Below are positions 1 to 6,710 of a stretch of DNA of 9,423 nt, piece by piece; position 1 is the stretch's first letter; every line of letters starts with the position of its first letter. The notes below the pieces were generated by a model. It searched no databases. It was given only the letters and a program-made list of their open reading frames with translations, and was not told where the DNA came from. The stretch is from an uncultured Bacteroidota bacterium (GTDB lineage: Bacteria; Bacteroidota; Bacteroidia; Chitinophagales; Chitinophagaceae). The position numbers and the translations under genes were made by a program. The stretch is from contig CAIWHI010000016.1 in the NCBI GenBank assembly GCA_903912435.1, forward strand, positions 1-9,423. Direction: 5' to 3'.

Positions 1-615
1 GTTAACAAGGTCAATAATCATAAATATCAGCAAAAAGGCAAACAGCATGATACCCATAATCCTTATACTGGTGGCATAACCAGTGAGCAAACCTAGTATC
101 AGGTATAGATAAGGTTTGTTTTTAGCAAATGCCAATCTTGCAAAAGCGAGGCAAATGGTAAACATAGACAGGAAGGGTAAGTCCTTACTATTGAAATAGG
201 AATGTGCATAAAGCCTGGGGGCACATGCCAGAAGGAGGAAGGCTATGATGGCAAGGTACTTATTCTTAAACAACCTAAGTGCCAGTATATAAAAAGCAAA
301 AGCACTCAACAGGAACAAAATATGGGTAACCAGATGCCTCATAAGGTAGATACCCCTCACATCTTTCAGGCCCATAGCCTTCTCAAATACTATCAAAGGA
401 ATTTCGAAACCGGCACCGTGGTTATCCGTAGGTTTTTGAAAAAGTTCCTGATTACCATGAAACATATAATTATAACTCAGCAAGCCCGGCCCACGTTGCA
501 ATGGTTCATCCCAGGCTACACCATAATCCTTATAGGTAAAGAGACCTATCAACAAAAACACCACAAATAATATGATGCCTGGAAAATATGGGGCTAATTT
601 CTCTTTAATACTCAT
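1..615 (-). CDS. GT-C type membrane glycosyltransferase (ArnT/PMT-like), C-terminus cut by window edge
   Basis: The first 205 codons of a polytopic membrane protein are visible, from the ATG at 615-613 to the window edge. Residues about 9-28 form a first membrane helix. It is followed by an extracytoplasmic loop with the acidic pair in GVAWDEP (Asp36, Glu37), the usual place of the catalytic/metal-binding acidic motif in GT-C enzymes, which use polyprenyl-phosphate sugars. Further hydrophobic stretches lie at about 95-116, 121-133, 147-163, 168-183 and 187-204. Between the third and fourth is PRLYAHSYFNSKDLPF (about 133-148), a motif I associate with ArnT/PMT_2-like (GT39/GT83) proteins. Expected role: transfer of a lipid-linked sugar to a glycan, lipid or protein on the periplasmic face of the inner membrane; the acceptor cannot be told. 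It lies 85 bp downstream of the ACP gene on the same strand, probably one operon. No strong ribosome binding site is seen. The family call is firm at the GT-C level and tentative below it. Confidence 0.78.
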   Translation of the reverse strand, partial: MSIKEKLAPYFPGIILFVVFLLIGLFTYKDYGVAWDEPLQRGPGLLSYNYMFHGNQELFQKPTDNHGAGFEIPLIVFEKAMGLKDVRGIYLMRHLVTHILFLLSAFAFYILALRLFKNKYLAIIAFLLLACAPRLYAHSYFNSKDLPFLSMFTICLAFARLAFAKNKPYLYLILGLLTGYATSIRIMGIMLFAFLLIFMIIDLVN

Positions 616-700
616 CTTAAACAGGTTAAATATGCATTAATATACTTAAATGTTTTAAATACATTCTGAAATACCCAGGATGTACTTATAAAACCCAAAA

Positions 701-949
701 CTAAGCTGTAGCCAATTTCTTTTCAATATTATCAATCATATCACCCACCTTTTTCCATTTTGGGTGTTCGGCTGAGGTGAACTTAATTTTATAATGCTTT
801 TCCACCGCAATCACTAATTGTATATGACTGAGCGAATCCCATTCATCTATATCCCTGGCACTACTATCGCGAGTCAATATGATATCATCATTTCCCAATA
901 CGTCTTTAAAAATTACATCTAGCTCCTTAAGAATCTGATTTTCTTCCAT
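701..949 (-). CDS. Acyl carrier protein (dedicated, phosphopantetheine-binding)
   Basis: This is an 82-residue protein of normal ACP length, with the four-helix layout. The attachment site is DEWDSLSHIQL: Ser39 in the DSL motif should receive 4'-phosphopantetheine. Helix II continues as VIAVEKHYKIKFT. The sequence differs from housekeeping fatty-acid AcpP, which typically has DSLDxVELVM. The EWDSLxH form, an acidic N-terminus and the late hydrophobic VGDMIDNIEKKL helix are like the free-standing ACPs found in surface polysaccharide, polyketide-like or FkbH-type clusters. It would carry an acyl group as a thioester in the cytoplasm for transfer to a sugar, lipid or other acceptor; the cargo is not deducible. 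The codirectional GT-C glycosyltransferase follows after 85 bp. The ATG is preceded by A/T-rich sequence rather than a strong Shine-Dalgarno. A possible -7 box lies about 44 bp upstream. Confidence 0.93.
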   Translation of the reverse strand: MEENQILKELDVIFKDVLGNDDIILTRDSSARDIDEWDSLSHIQLVIAVEKHYKIKFTSAEHPKWKKVGDMIDNIEKKLATA

Positions 950-992
950 TTGTATAAGTATGTTTTTGATTATTGAATTTTCTGATTTTTCT

Positions 993-1000
993 CAAAAGTA
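993..1000 (-). promoter_or_regulatory. Possible Bacteroidota -7 promoter element for the ACP gene
   Basis: Read on the minus strand this is TACTTTTG, an exact match to the TAnnTTTG -7 consensus of Bacteroidota primary sigma factors. It ends 43 bp before the ACP start codon, which would leave a leader of roughly 35-40 nt. No TTG/TTTG -33 element sits at the usual spacing; the nearest TTTG is 28 nt upstream, which is too far. An eight-base motif with four fixed plus two anchored bases occurs by chance, so this is tentative. Confidence 0.35.
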
Positions 1001-1105
1001 GGGCAATTTTATTATAATGGGAATAGCCCAAATTCAGTCTTTTACAAAATTATTGAGTAGACCTACGTTGAGTAAACTAATAAGACATAACAGTGATTAG
1101 GCATA

Positions 1106-1135
1106 GGTGGTGTTATTCGCCGCCATTTACTTTTT
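1106..1135 (+). terminator. Small GC-rich hairpin followed by a T-rich tract
   Basis: GGTGGTG (1106-1112) and CGCCGCC (1118-1124) flank a TTATT loop, and the downstream sequence is ATTTACTTTTT. As plus-strand RNA all seven stem positions pair, two as G-U; as minus-strand RNA those two become A-C mismatches. It therefore reads best as a plus-strand terminator-like structure. It lies between two minus-strand genes, with no plus-strand gene ending here. It may be a fortuitous hairpin or end antisense transcription into this gap. Confidence 0.25.
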
Positions 1136-1152
1136 AACCCCAAGGGTAAAAA
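1131..1152 (-). terminator. Weak hairpin downstream of the giant surface-protein gene
   Basis: TTTTTAACCC (1131-1140) and GGGTAAAAA (1144-1152) can pair around a CAA loop with one bulged A, 30 bp past the stop codon of the minus-strand gene. The stem has only three G-C pairs. The U-rich tract expected after a minus-strand intrinsic terminator is part of the stem rather than following it. It is the only candidate transcription end between that gene and the ACP gene, and a weak one. Confidence 0.25.
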
Positions 1153-1181
1153 CAAATAATATATGTTTTTCAATTTCAAGG

Positions 1182-4100
1182 TTACCGTTTTATCAACACA
1201 GCCCCTGTTTGTATATTATGCCCGCCCTTCACATTCTCTGAGTTAATTTTAATCACATAATAATAGGTACCGTCGGGTAAATGTTCACCATTTCTCCCTT
1301 CCCCACCCCAGGTATTATTATAGCTGGCTTTCTCATAAACCAGGTCGCCCATCTTATCAAAAACCTGCACCAAATTATCAGGATAATATTGAATTCCATC
1401 TATTGTCCAGGTATCATTTACGCCATCGCCATTGGGGGTAAGTGCATCATACACAGTTACATTGCAGGTATCTTCCCCAATTACCATGCTCAGCGACAAG
1501 CTACATTTATTGGAATCTGCAATAACCACAGAATAATCACCTGTAACTAATCCTAATCTAACCGAATCGTTATTATTATCCATCCAGTTATAGGAATATG
1601 GTTTCACACCACCCGTTACATCAAACTGTATACTGCCGTCATTCCTCTTGCAAAATTCTTTAGCTATAATAGGTATTACATAAAATGAATCTGGCTGCCT
1701 AATTACAAAGGTGTCAGTTAGGCTACATTTTGTGGCAGTTTCTGTAATATTTACCCTATACATGCCAGTGGTGAGATTAGTAATTGTAGCTGAGGTATCA
1801 CCATTCGACCATAAATAGGTAAAATACCCATGCCCACCTGTTACATTTATAGCTATTTGGGCATCATCAACTCCATAGCATTTAATCTGTTTCACATTTG
1901 AATCAATACTAAAATCTGGTGAACCCAACACCCTTACATTAAACTGGGTCGTATTAGTACATCCATTTGTATCGGTGAGTATTGTGTATGTAATAATTGT
2001 AGTCCCTGCATTTAATGTACTAATATTTCCGGTAAAACTATCTATCGCTGCTACATTCCCGGAACTTGAATACCATACCCCTGTATTAGCAATATCTTCC
2101 AATCGGAAAACTGCCCCCATACACAGACTATCAGGACCACTAATAGTTCCGGCATCTGGCAACTGGTTAATCACCACTACTTTTTTTGCCGTATCTACAC
2201 CGCACACATTGCCTACCATATAATACACTGTATCATTGCCAGGATGAATGCCTGAAACCCGGCCATCTATTATACTACCCGAATTATTACTTACAGACCA
2301 TGTGCCACCGGTAGTGGTATCAACCAGTGTAATAGTAGATCCCATGCATATTTTGGCAAGCCCTGTAATATTACCAGCATGTGCCAGGGCATGTATATAA
2401 ACCGTTTTTGAAGCTATTGCAGTTCCACACATATTGGTTACTGAATAATAAATAGTATCCAAGCCCGCCACTGTACCTCGTAATCCGCCTGAACCTGTAA
2501 TACTTCCACATATATTGGTAACACGCCATATGCCTCCGGTAGCCGTATCTATTAATCGGGTTGAATCCCGCTCACAAAGCATTGAAGCACCAGTAATAAC
2601 CCCTGCAACAGGCAATGGATTGACAATTACAGTTTTATTGGCAGTTGCAGATCTGCAAACATTAGTTACCCTATAGTAAATTGTATCAATTCCGGCTCTA
2701 TTGCCTCTTATTATCCCCCCGGCTATTGTTGCATTACCATTGCTTGCACTCCAAACGCCGCCAGAAATACTATCTGTTAATATTATGCTGGTATCAGCAC
2801 ATACCGTATTTGGCCCCAATATTGTCCCTGAATCAGGTAATGGGTTTAAGGTTACAAAATGCCTTGCAGTATCAAATCCGCAAACATTTGTAACTACATA
2901 ATAAACTGTATCATCACCTGCCACTAGCCCACTAATTACATTAGTATCAGCCCTCGCGTTACTATTTGTTGTCATCCATATTCCCGGCTCACCCGTGGTA
3001 TTCAGGCTTATATGAGCACCCACACACACCGATGCCGCACCTGATATACTGCCCGCCTGCGGCAAAGGATTAATATATATCCCTTTTGAAGAAAGTGCAG
3101 TACCACAGGTATTGATAACAGAATAACGTATTGAATCAAACCCACCTCTTCTACCAATAATCTGCTTTATTGGTAAGATTGAACCTGTAATTACTGCATT
3201 GGCAGTTAATGAACTCCATACCCCACCGGGCAGTGAATCAACCAATATAATTGTATCATTCACACATACCCTTACGGGCCCTGTAATAATACCCGCATCG
3301 GGCAAAGAATCAACTGTTACTATTTTCCTGGCTGCTGCCGAGCAATAAGTATTGGTTACTGTATAATAAATAGTATCCTTACCTGGGTTCACTGATGCTA
3401 ATGAATCACCAACCACCACTGCATGACCATTTGTAAGGCTCCAGCTACCTCCTGGCACAGAGACAGTAAGTGGAATGGTTGTACCATTACAAAAGGCAGA
3501 CACCGAAGTGATTACCCCGGCAAAGGGACTAGGATTTATATTAATGGGTTTCCTGGAGGTAGAATTACACCACGGATTAGCCACCTTATATATAATAGTA
3601 TCTATACCTGCGCTTATGGCTTTCACAAAACCTCCCGAATCAACAATATGGCCATAATGATTTGTCCATATTCCCAATCCTGAAGTATCAATAAAAATCG
3701 CTGAATCTCCCACACACATTGTATTGGGTCCTATTATTACCCCTGATGATGGAACCTCCTTTACCGAAACTGCCTTCTTGGCAGTGTCGGGGCCACAAAA
3801 TCCCGGGACAATATAAAAAACCGAATCATCGCCCACCGAAACTCCTGAAACTACTCCCCTCCTGTTCACCGATGCGTGGCCATATACAGACATCCATCTG
3901 CCACCCGTTATGGGATCATTGAGGGCTATTGATGTGCCATTGCATACTATATCTGGTCCTGTCACTGTCCCTGCGTCAGTAAGTCCGAAAACAGTAGTAG
4001 TGAGGGTTTTAACAGCTATACCACAAGGATTAGATATAGTATAAAGTATTGTATCTACTCCTACATGTATCCCGGTTACCCACCCATAACTCACTGTTGC

Positions 4101-5921
4101 ATTCCCATTTGTCGCAGTCCATACACCATCTTCAGGATCAGAAATGGTAAATTGCTGCCCGACACATACCCCGGCCGAACCAATCAATACACCTCCAACA
4201 GGAGTTTTATAAACACCTATTACTTTATAAGCCGCAACTGAGGTATAATTATTGGTCACTGTATAAATTATAGTATCAAACCCACTAAAATACCCTGCCA
4301 CCACACCATTTCTTACAGTAGCCTTATTGTTGCTACACGACCATGTTCCGCCTGGCACTGTAGGAATTAGTCTTATGCTATCACCAATACACACGTATAT
4401 TGGCCCATCAAGTGTCCCTGGGTTAGGAATTTTTACTTTCAACTTAGCCACAAAAAAATCTTCGGCATTTATATTTCTTAGCGTATCCCTATCCAATATA
4501 AAGGGGTTATTACCAAAGTCGCCCACCACATATTCATTACCATACCTGTCAGGGAAAATGCAATTCATATTATCACCTCCTCCAGGCAGGCTATTGGCAT
4601 ATAATAAATTACCTACAGTACTATAGGCCGCCAAAAACATGGGGGGATCTGAAATACCGGGTCTTACCAAAGTATCTTTTCCCAAAATCAATACTGAATC
4701 GAATCCTCCGGAAATCCATAGCCTGCCGGATGTATCAAAAACCATACTATTCCCGGCACAATGTTGCCCTGTGCCTTTCTCAGGTTTTAATGCCCATTGC
4801 ACATAACCTAACGTATTAAATTTAGCCAAAAAAAATGTCCCTGTGCCTCCCCTGTTTACCAGAGTACTTTCACCCATATACAGAGTATCTCCCAAAAACT
4901 GCCCTGTTACATAAGTATAACCCGATGGGTCTGTAACTATTGCATTTGCTGATAAACCACCATTATAGGACGTAGGATAATTTTTGGCCCAAAACACATG
5001 ACCATTGGTATCAATCCTCACAATAAACAAATTATCTTCATAGGTATTATAAGCTGTATCAGGGCCTGCCGCATAGAGTACAGCCCTTCCAAATGTGTTA
5101 ATTGGAGTATTAAACGTTCCTGCAACTTCAATATTACCATAGCTGTCACTGGCAATTGACCGGGAATAACTGTAACCTTCTTCACCCGCCAAATTAGGCA
5201 GGGTTATCCCATTTGACCCACAACTTGTTTCCCAGATCAGGGTGCCACCGGTTGTATATTTGGCAATAAAAACATTGGTGTTATTTGTGCCACGATGGTT
5301 TAGGCTTTTGTTGAAAAAAGTATCCCTATCAAATACCATAAAGGGTGCCTGAAATGTACCTGTGATTGCAACATTGCCTGATGGATCGGTTGTTACTGCA
5401 CAATAATAGTTATTGCTACAACCACCTCCATTTCTTGTCCATTGCACCGTGCCTGAAGTATTAAACTTCACCAAAAAAAAATTAGCATAAGTGGTTGACC
5501 CCATTAAATTATACCTTATTGTATCCGTTCCGAAAATCAATTTTGGAGTATTAAAGAGGCCGGAAACATATATATTATCTGATTTATCTATTGCTAAACT
5601 AAGCCCGGCATTTGGAACACTATATTCAGCTAATCTTGCCCAAAGAAAATTACCTGAGCTGTCATACTTAGCCAAAAACATATTTTTGGACCCGGCAGGC
5701 ACATGATTTGTTAATTTAGCAGCACCAAATCTTATCGTATCACCCACAAATGATCCGGTTGCATATATATTTCCTGCTCTATCAGTAACAATATTATAAC
5801 CCTCTACGCTCCCACTAGCCGGCATATCAGCCTTTTTAGCCCATACCCATCCCAATGCATCTACCCTTGATGCATTACTAATAAGGCCCAGGAAAAAAAC
5901 CAATGTAAGTAAATACCTCAT
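1182..5921 (-). CDS. Giant secreted T9SS type B cargo protein: beta-propeller, 11 Ig-like repeats, 2 SprB repeats, CHU_C domain
   Basis: 1579 residues. Residues 1-22 are a signal peptide (hydrophobic LLTLVFFLGLIS, likely cleavage after VDA). Residues 23-497 hold seven SBBP-like propeller units, each with a strand such as GNIYATGSF and a second such as MFLAKYDSSGNFLWA. From 501 to about 1334 run eleven Ig/PKD-like repeats of about 75 residues, most with a conserved Cys pair. Two SprB-type repeats follow (about 1341-1410 and 1417-1485, each with TGG and a Cys pair). Residues 1488-1579 are the CHU_C/gliding-motility-associated C-terminal domain, with LTPNGDGVNDTW, VQVFDKMGDLVYE and LPDGTYYYVIKI. 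This domain is the T9SS type B sorting signal, so the protein should cross the outer membrane by T9SS and stay at the surface or be released. No catalytic domain is visible; a structural, adhesive or gliding-related role is inferred. The start at 5921 gives the signal peptide directly. Confidence 0.96.
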   Translation of the reverse strand: MRYLLTLVFFLGLISNASRVDALGWVWAKKADMPASGSVEGYNIVTDRAGNIYATGSFVGDTIRFGAAKLTNHVPAGSKNMFLAKYDSSGNFLWARLAEYSVPNAGLSLAIDKSDNIYVSGLFNTPKLIFGTDTIRYNLMGSTTYANFFLVKFNTSGTVQWTRNGGGCSNNYYCAVTTDPSGNVAITGTFQAPFMVFDRDTFFNKSLNHRGTNNTNVFIAKYTTGGTLIWETSCGSNGITLPNLAGEEGYSYSRSIASDSYGNIEVAGTFNTPINTFGRAVLYAAGPDTAYNTYEDNLFIVRIDTNGHVFWAKNYPTSYNGGLSANAIVTDPSGYTYVTGQFLGDTLYMGESTLVNRGGTGTFFLAKFNTLGYVQWALKPEKGTGQHCAGNSMVFDTSGRLWISGGFDSVLILGKDTLVRPGISDPPMFLAAYSTVGNLLYANSLPGGGDNMNCIFPDRYGNEYVVGDFGNNPFILDRDTLRNINAEDFFVAKLKVKIPNPGTLDGPIYVCIGDSIRLIPTVPGGTWSCSNNKATVRNGVVAGYFSGFDTIIYTVTNNYTSVAAYKVIGVYKTPVGGVLIGSAGVCVGQQFTISDPEDGVWTATNGNATVSYGWVTGIHVGVDTILYTISNPCGIAVKTLTTTVFGLTDAGTVTGPDIVCNGTSIALNDPITGGRWMSVYGHASVNRRGVVSGVSVGDDSVFYIVPGFCGPDTAKKAVSVKEVPSSGVIIGPNTMCVGDSAIFIDTSGLGIWTNHYGHIVDSGGFVKAISAGIDTIIYKVANPWCNSTSRKPININPSPFAGVITSVSAFCNGTTIPLTVSVPGGSWSLTNGHAVVVGDSLASVNPGKDTIYYTVTNTYCSAAARKIVTVDSLPDAGIITGPVRVCVNDTIILVDSLPGGVWSSLTANAVITGSILPIKQIIGRRGGFDSIRYSVINTCGTALSSKGIYINPLPQAGSISGAASVCVGAHISLNTTGEPGIWMTTNSNARADTNVISGLVAGDDTVYYVVTNVCGFDTARHFVTLNPLPDSGTILGPNTVCADTSIILTDSISGGVWSASNGNATIAGGIIRGNRAGIDTIYYRVTNVCRSATANKTVIVNPLPVAGVITGASMLCERDSTRLIDTATGGIWRVTNICGSITGSGGLRGTVAGLDTIYYSVTNMCGTAIASKTVYIHALAHAGNITGLAKICMGSTITLVDTTTGGTWSVSNNSGSIIDGRVSGIHPGNDTVYYMVGNVCGVDTAKKVVVINQLPDAGTISGPDSLCMGAVFRLEDIANTGVWYSSSGNVAAIDSFTGNISTLNAGTTIITYTILTDTNGCTNTTQFNVRVLGSPDFSIDSNVKQIKCYGVDDAQIAINVTGGHGYFTYLWSNGDTSATITNLTTGMYRVNITETATKCSLTDTFVIRQPDSFYVIPIIAKEFCKRNDGSIQFDVTGGVKPYSYNWMDNNNDSVRLGLVTGDYSVVIADSNKCSLSLSMVIGEDTCNVTVYDALTPNGDGVNDTWTIDGIQYYPDNLVQVFDKMGDLVYEKASYNNTWGGEGRNGEHLPDGTYYYVIKINSENVKGGHNIQTGAVLIKR
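1920..4421 (-). repeat. Array of eleven ~225-bp units encoding Ig/PKD-like repeats
   Basis: Eleven protein repeats begin at residues 501, 576, 650, 726, 801, 876, 956, 1031, 1106, 1182 and 1257 of the giant surface protein. Each opens with a motif like AGxIxGPxxVC, has a central GGxW-S-NG pair of strands, then GxDTIYYxVTNxC and a linker often ending NPLPxAG. Spacing is 74-76 residues except for repeat 6, which carries about five extra residues (LPIKQIIGRR region). Units are well diverged at DNA level, so the array is old rather than freshly amplified. Repeat 1 lacks the second cysteine and repeat 9 has a third (Cys1138). Confidence 0.9.
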
Positions 5922-6100
5922 TTTTCAAGCACAATATTTAATAGCCTTTTATCAATTTCATAAGGATCATATACAAGTATGAAACAAACCGTTACTACTA
6001 TAAGTAATTCCTTATACACAAAACAAGTCAAAGCAACGTAGTTTGAATTGATACATAACTTGCTCACCACAATTGCATATAAAATCCCTAAAAGTAACAA
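5918..6100 (-). CDS. Possible small two-helix membrane protein or membrane-protein remnant
   Basis: Sixty codons are open from a TTG at 6100; the frame stays open to about 6141 with no ATG or GTG. The product has two hydrophobic stretches, LLLGILYAIVV and LLIVVTVCFILVY, separated by a polar-aromatic loop, and ends in a charged tail (YDPYEIDKRLLNIVLEK). Its TGA overlaps the ATG of the giant surface-protein gene by four bases (ATGA), an arrangement typical of translational coupling. Against it: no good start codon, no recognisable family, no clear ribosome binding site, and AT-rich sequence in which a hydrophobic frame can arise by chance. It could also be the C-terminal leftover of a decayed membrane protein. 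Confidence 0.3.
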   Translation of the reverse strand: MLLLGILYAIVVSKLCINSNYVALTCFVYKELLIVVTVCFILVYDPYEIDKRLLNIVLEK

Positions 6101-6134
6101 TAAATTCTTATAGATGGCATTCGAATCTACCAGG

Positions 6135-6294
6135 AACGTTGATTAAATTATGTCTCTAAGAGGGCGACTTAATTTTTCTTTTACGCATGGCAAAAATTCC
6201 ACGAATACCAACCTAATTATTTCACCTCCTGGCGCTATTGAAATGCAGCAGAAAAGGGAAAGAATTGGTAAGAATAAATACTTTATGTAATCAT
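6135..6294. repeat. Direct repeat, copy A (160 bp)
   Basis: This begins with AACGTTGATTAAAT, identical to the start of copy B, and ends with TACTTTATGTAATCAT. Shared internal blocks include a segment matching TTTTTCTTTTAYGCAWGGC, then RAAAWTCCRCGAATA, and GCMGCAGAAAAGGRAAAGA. On the minus strand a frame is open from 6298 to the stop at 6143, about 51 codons, including VEFLPCVKEKLSRPLRDII, but without an ATG or GTG start. Similarity to copy B may extend weakly to about 6320. Confidence 0.7.
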
Positions 6295-6433
6295 TGCCCT
6301 ATAATGTTAATAGCTTCTTAATCAATACTAACACGTTCTATAATAAAATATCTTTAAAAAAATTAGCATTTTTTTGAAAAATTACAATACGGGTATATAA
6401 CGAGTTATTAACTTTAGATTGGCGTATTTTTAC

Positions 6434-6473
6434 AATCGGCATAACCGATTTTACAGAATAAATTTTACCTTTG
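6434..6473 (+). promoter_or_regulatory. Palindrome beside a possible -7 box upstream of the sensor kinase
   Basis: AATCGG (6434-6439) and CCGATT (6445-6450) form a perfect six-base inverted repeat around CATAA. Fifteen bases later TACCTTTG (6466-6473) matches the Bacteroidota TAnnTTTG -7 consensus. The palindrome would then lie over the -33 region, a plausible operator position; no TTG is present at -33. A transcript from here would carry a leader of about 230 nt containing direct-repeat copy B before the kinase start. Both elements are short, so this is tentative. Confidence 0.3.
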
Positions 6474-6516
6474 GATGATATAATAAATCCATTTGGCTTT
6501 TTTTTGTTAATGACGT

Positions 6517-6665
6517 AACGTTGATTAAATAAAGTATCCCAAATGGCGAAGATATTTTTCTTTTATGCAAGGCAGAAAATCCGCGAATAGTAACCAATTT
6601 TAGGACTTTTGTTATGCCGCAGAAAAGGAAAAGAGCAAGCCAGGTTGTGTACTTTATTTAGTCAT
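6517..6665. repeat. Direct repeat, copy B (149 bp)
   Basis: This is the second copy, 382 bp from copy A start to start. It carries the same 14-base left end (AACGTTGATTAAAT) and a right end TACTTTATTTAGTCAT. It is 11 bp shorter than copy A because of a gap in the middle (near 6600). On the minus strand it encodes FADFLPCIKEKYLRHLGYFI before a stop, closely similar to the peptide in copy A. The 11-bp difference, not a multiple of three, breaks the longer frame. Substitutions such as Val/Ile and Glu/Asp suggest past coding, but this is not proven. Confidence 0.7.
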
Positions 6666-6710
6666 CTTTTCTAAAGCACTAATATAGCTATTCATAAGCG
6701 GTATAGGTCT

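Larger units (their letters stand above)
5922..6710. other. 789-bp AT-rich divergent intergenic region
   Basis: This gap separates the minus-strand surface-protein gene from the plus-strand sensor kinase. It contains the possible small ORF, two diverged direct repeats, an A7/T7 hairpin (6353-6378), a palindrome (6434-6450) and one TAnnTTTG-like box. No tRNA, recognisable riboswitch or intact protein gene was found. Its length is unusual beside the 85- and 232-bp gaps elsewhere in the window and fits a site of past insertion or gene decay. Confidence 0.6.

Noticed and set aside
202..570. Plus-strand open frame of 122 codons
   Set aside because: It lies antisense to the GT-C glycosyltransferase, whose frame has clear membrane helices and a family motif; the plus-strand product is low-complexity and polar with no recognisable domain.
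1065..1076. ACGTTGAGTAAA resembling the left end of the intergenic direct repeat (AACGTTGATTAAAT)
   Set aside because: Only a dozen bases agree, and the neighbouring sequence does not continue the similarity, so it is best treated as chance in AT-rich DNA.
1920..4421. Regular ~225-bp periodicity that might suggest a tandem DNA repeat or CRISPR
   Set aside because: The units are diverged at DNA level and conserved as protein; there are no identical short repeats separated by unique spacers.
1281..5706. Several plus-strand open frames of 60-99 codons across the giant gene
   Set aside because: They are antisense shadows of the repeat-encoding frame; some resemble one another only because the sense repeats do.
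6143..6298. Roughly 51-codon minus-strand frame in repeat copy A as a functional gene
   Set aside because: There is no ATG or GTG start and no ribosome binding site; the corresponding frame in copy B is broken, so it is kept only as part of the repeat description.
6353..6378. A7-TTAGCA-T7 hairpin as a possible terminator
   Set aside because: The stem is entirely A-T plus one G-T pair, too weak for an intrinsic terminator, and no gene ends next to it on either strand.
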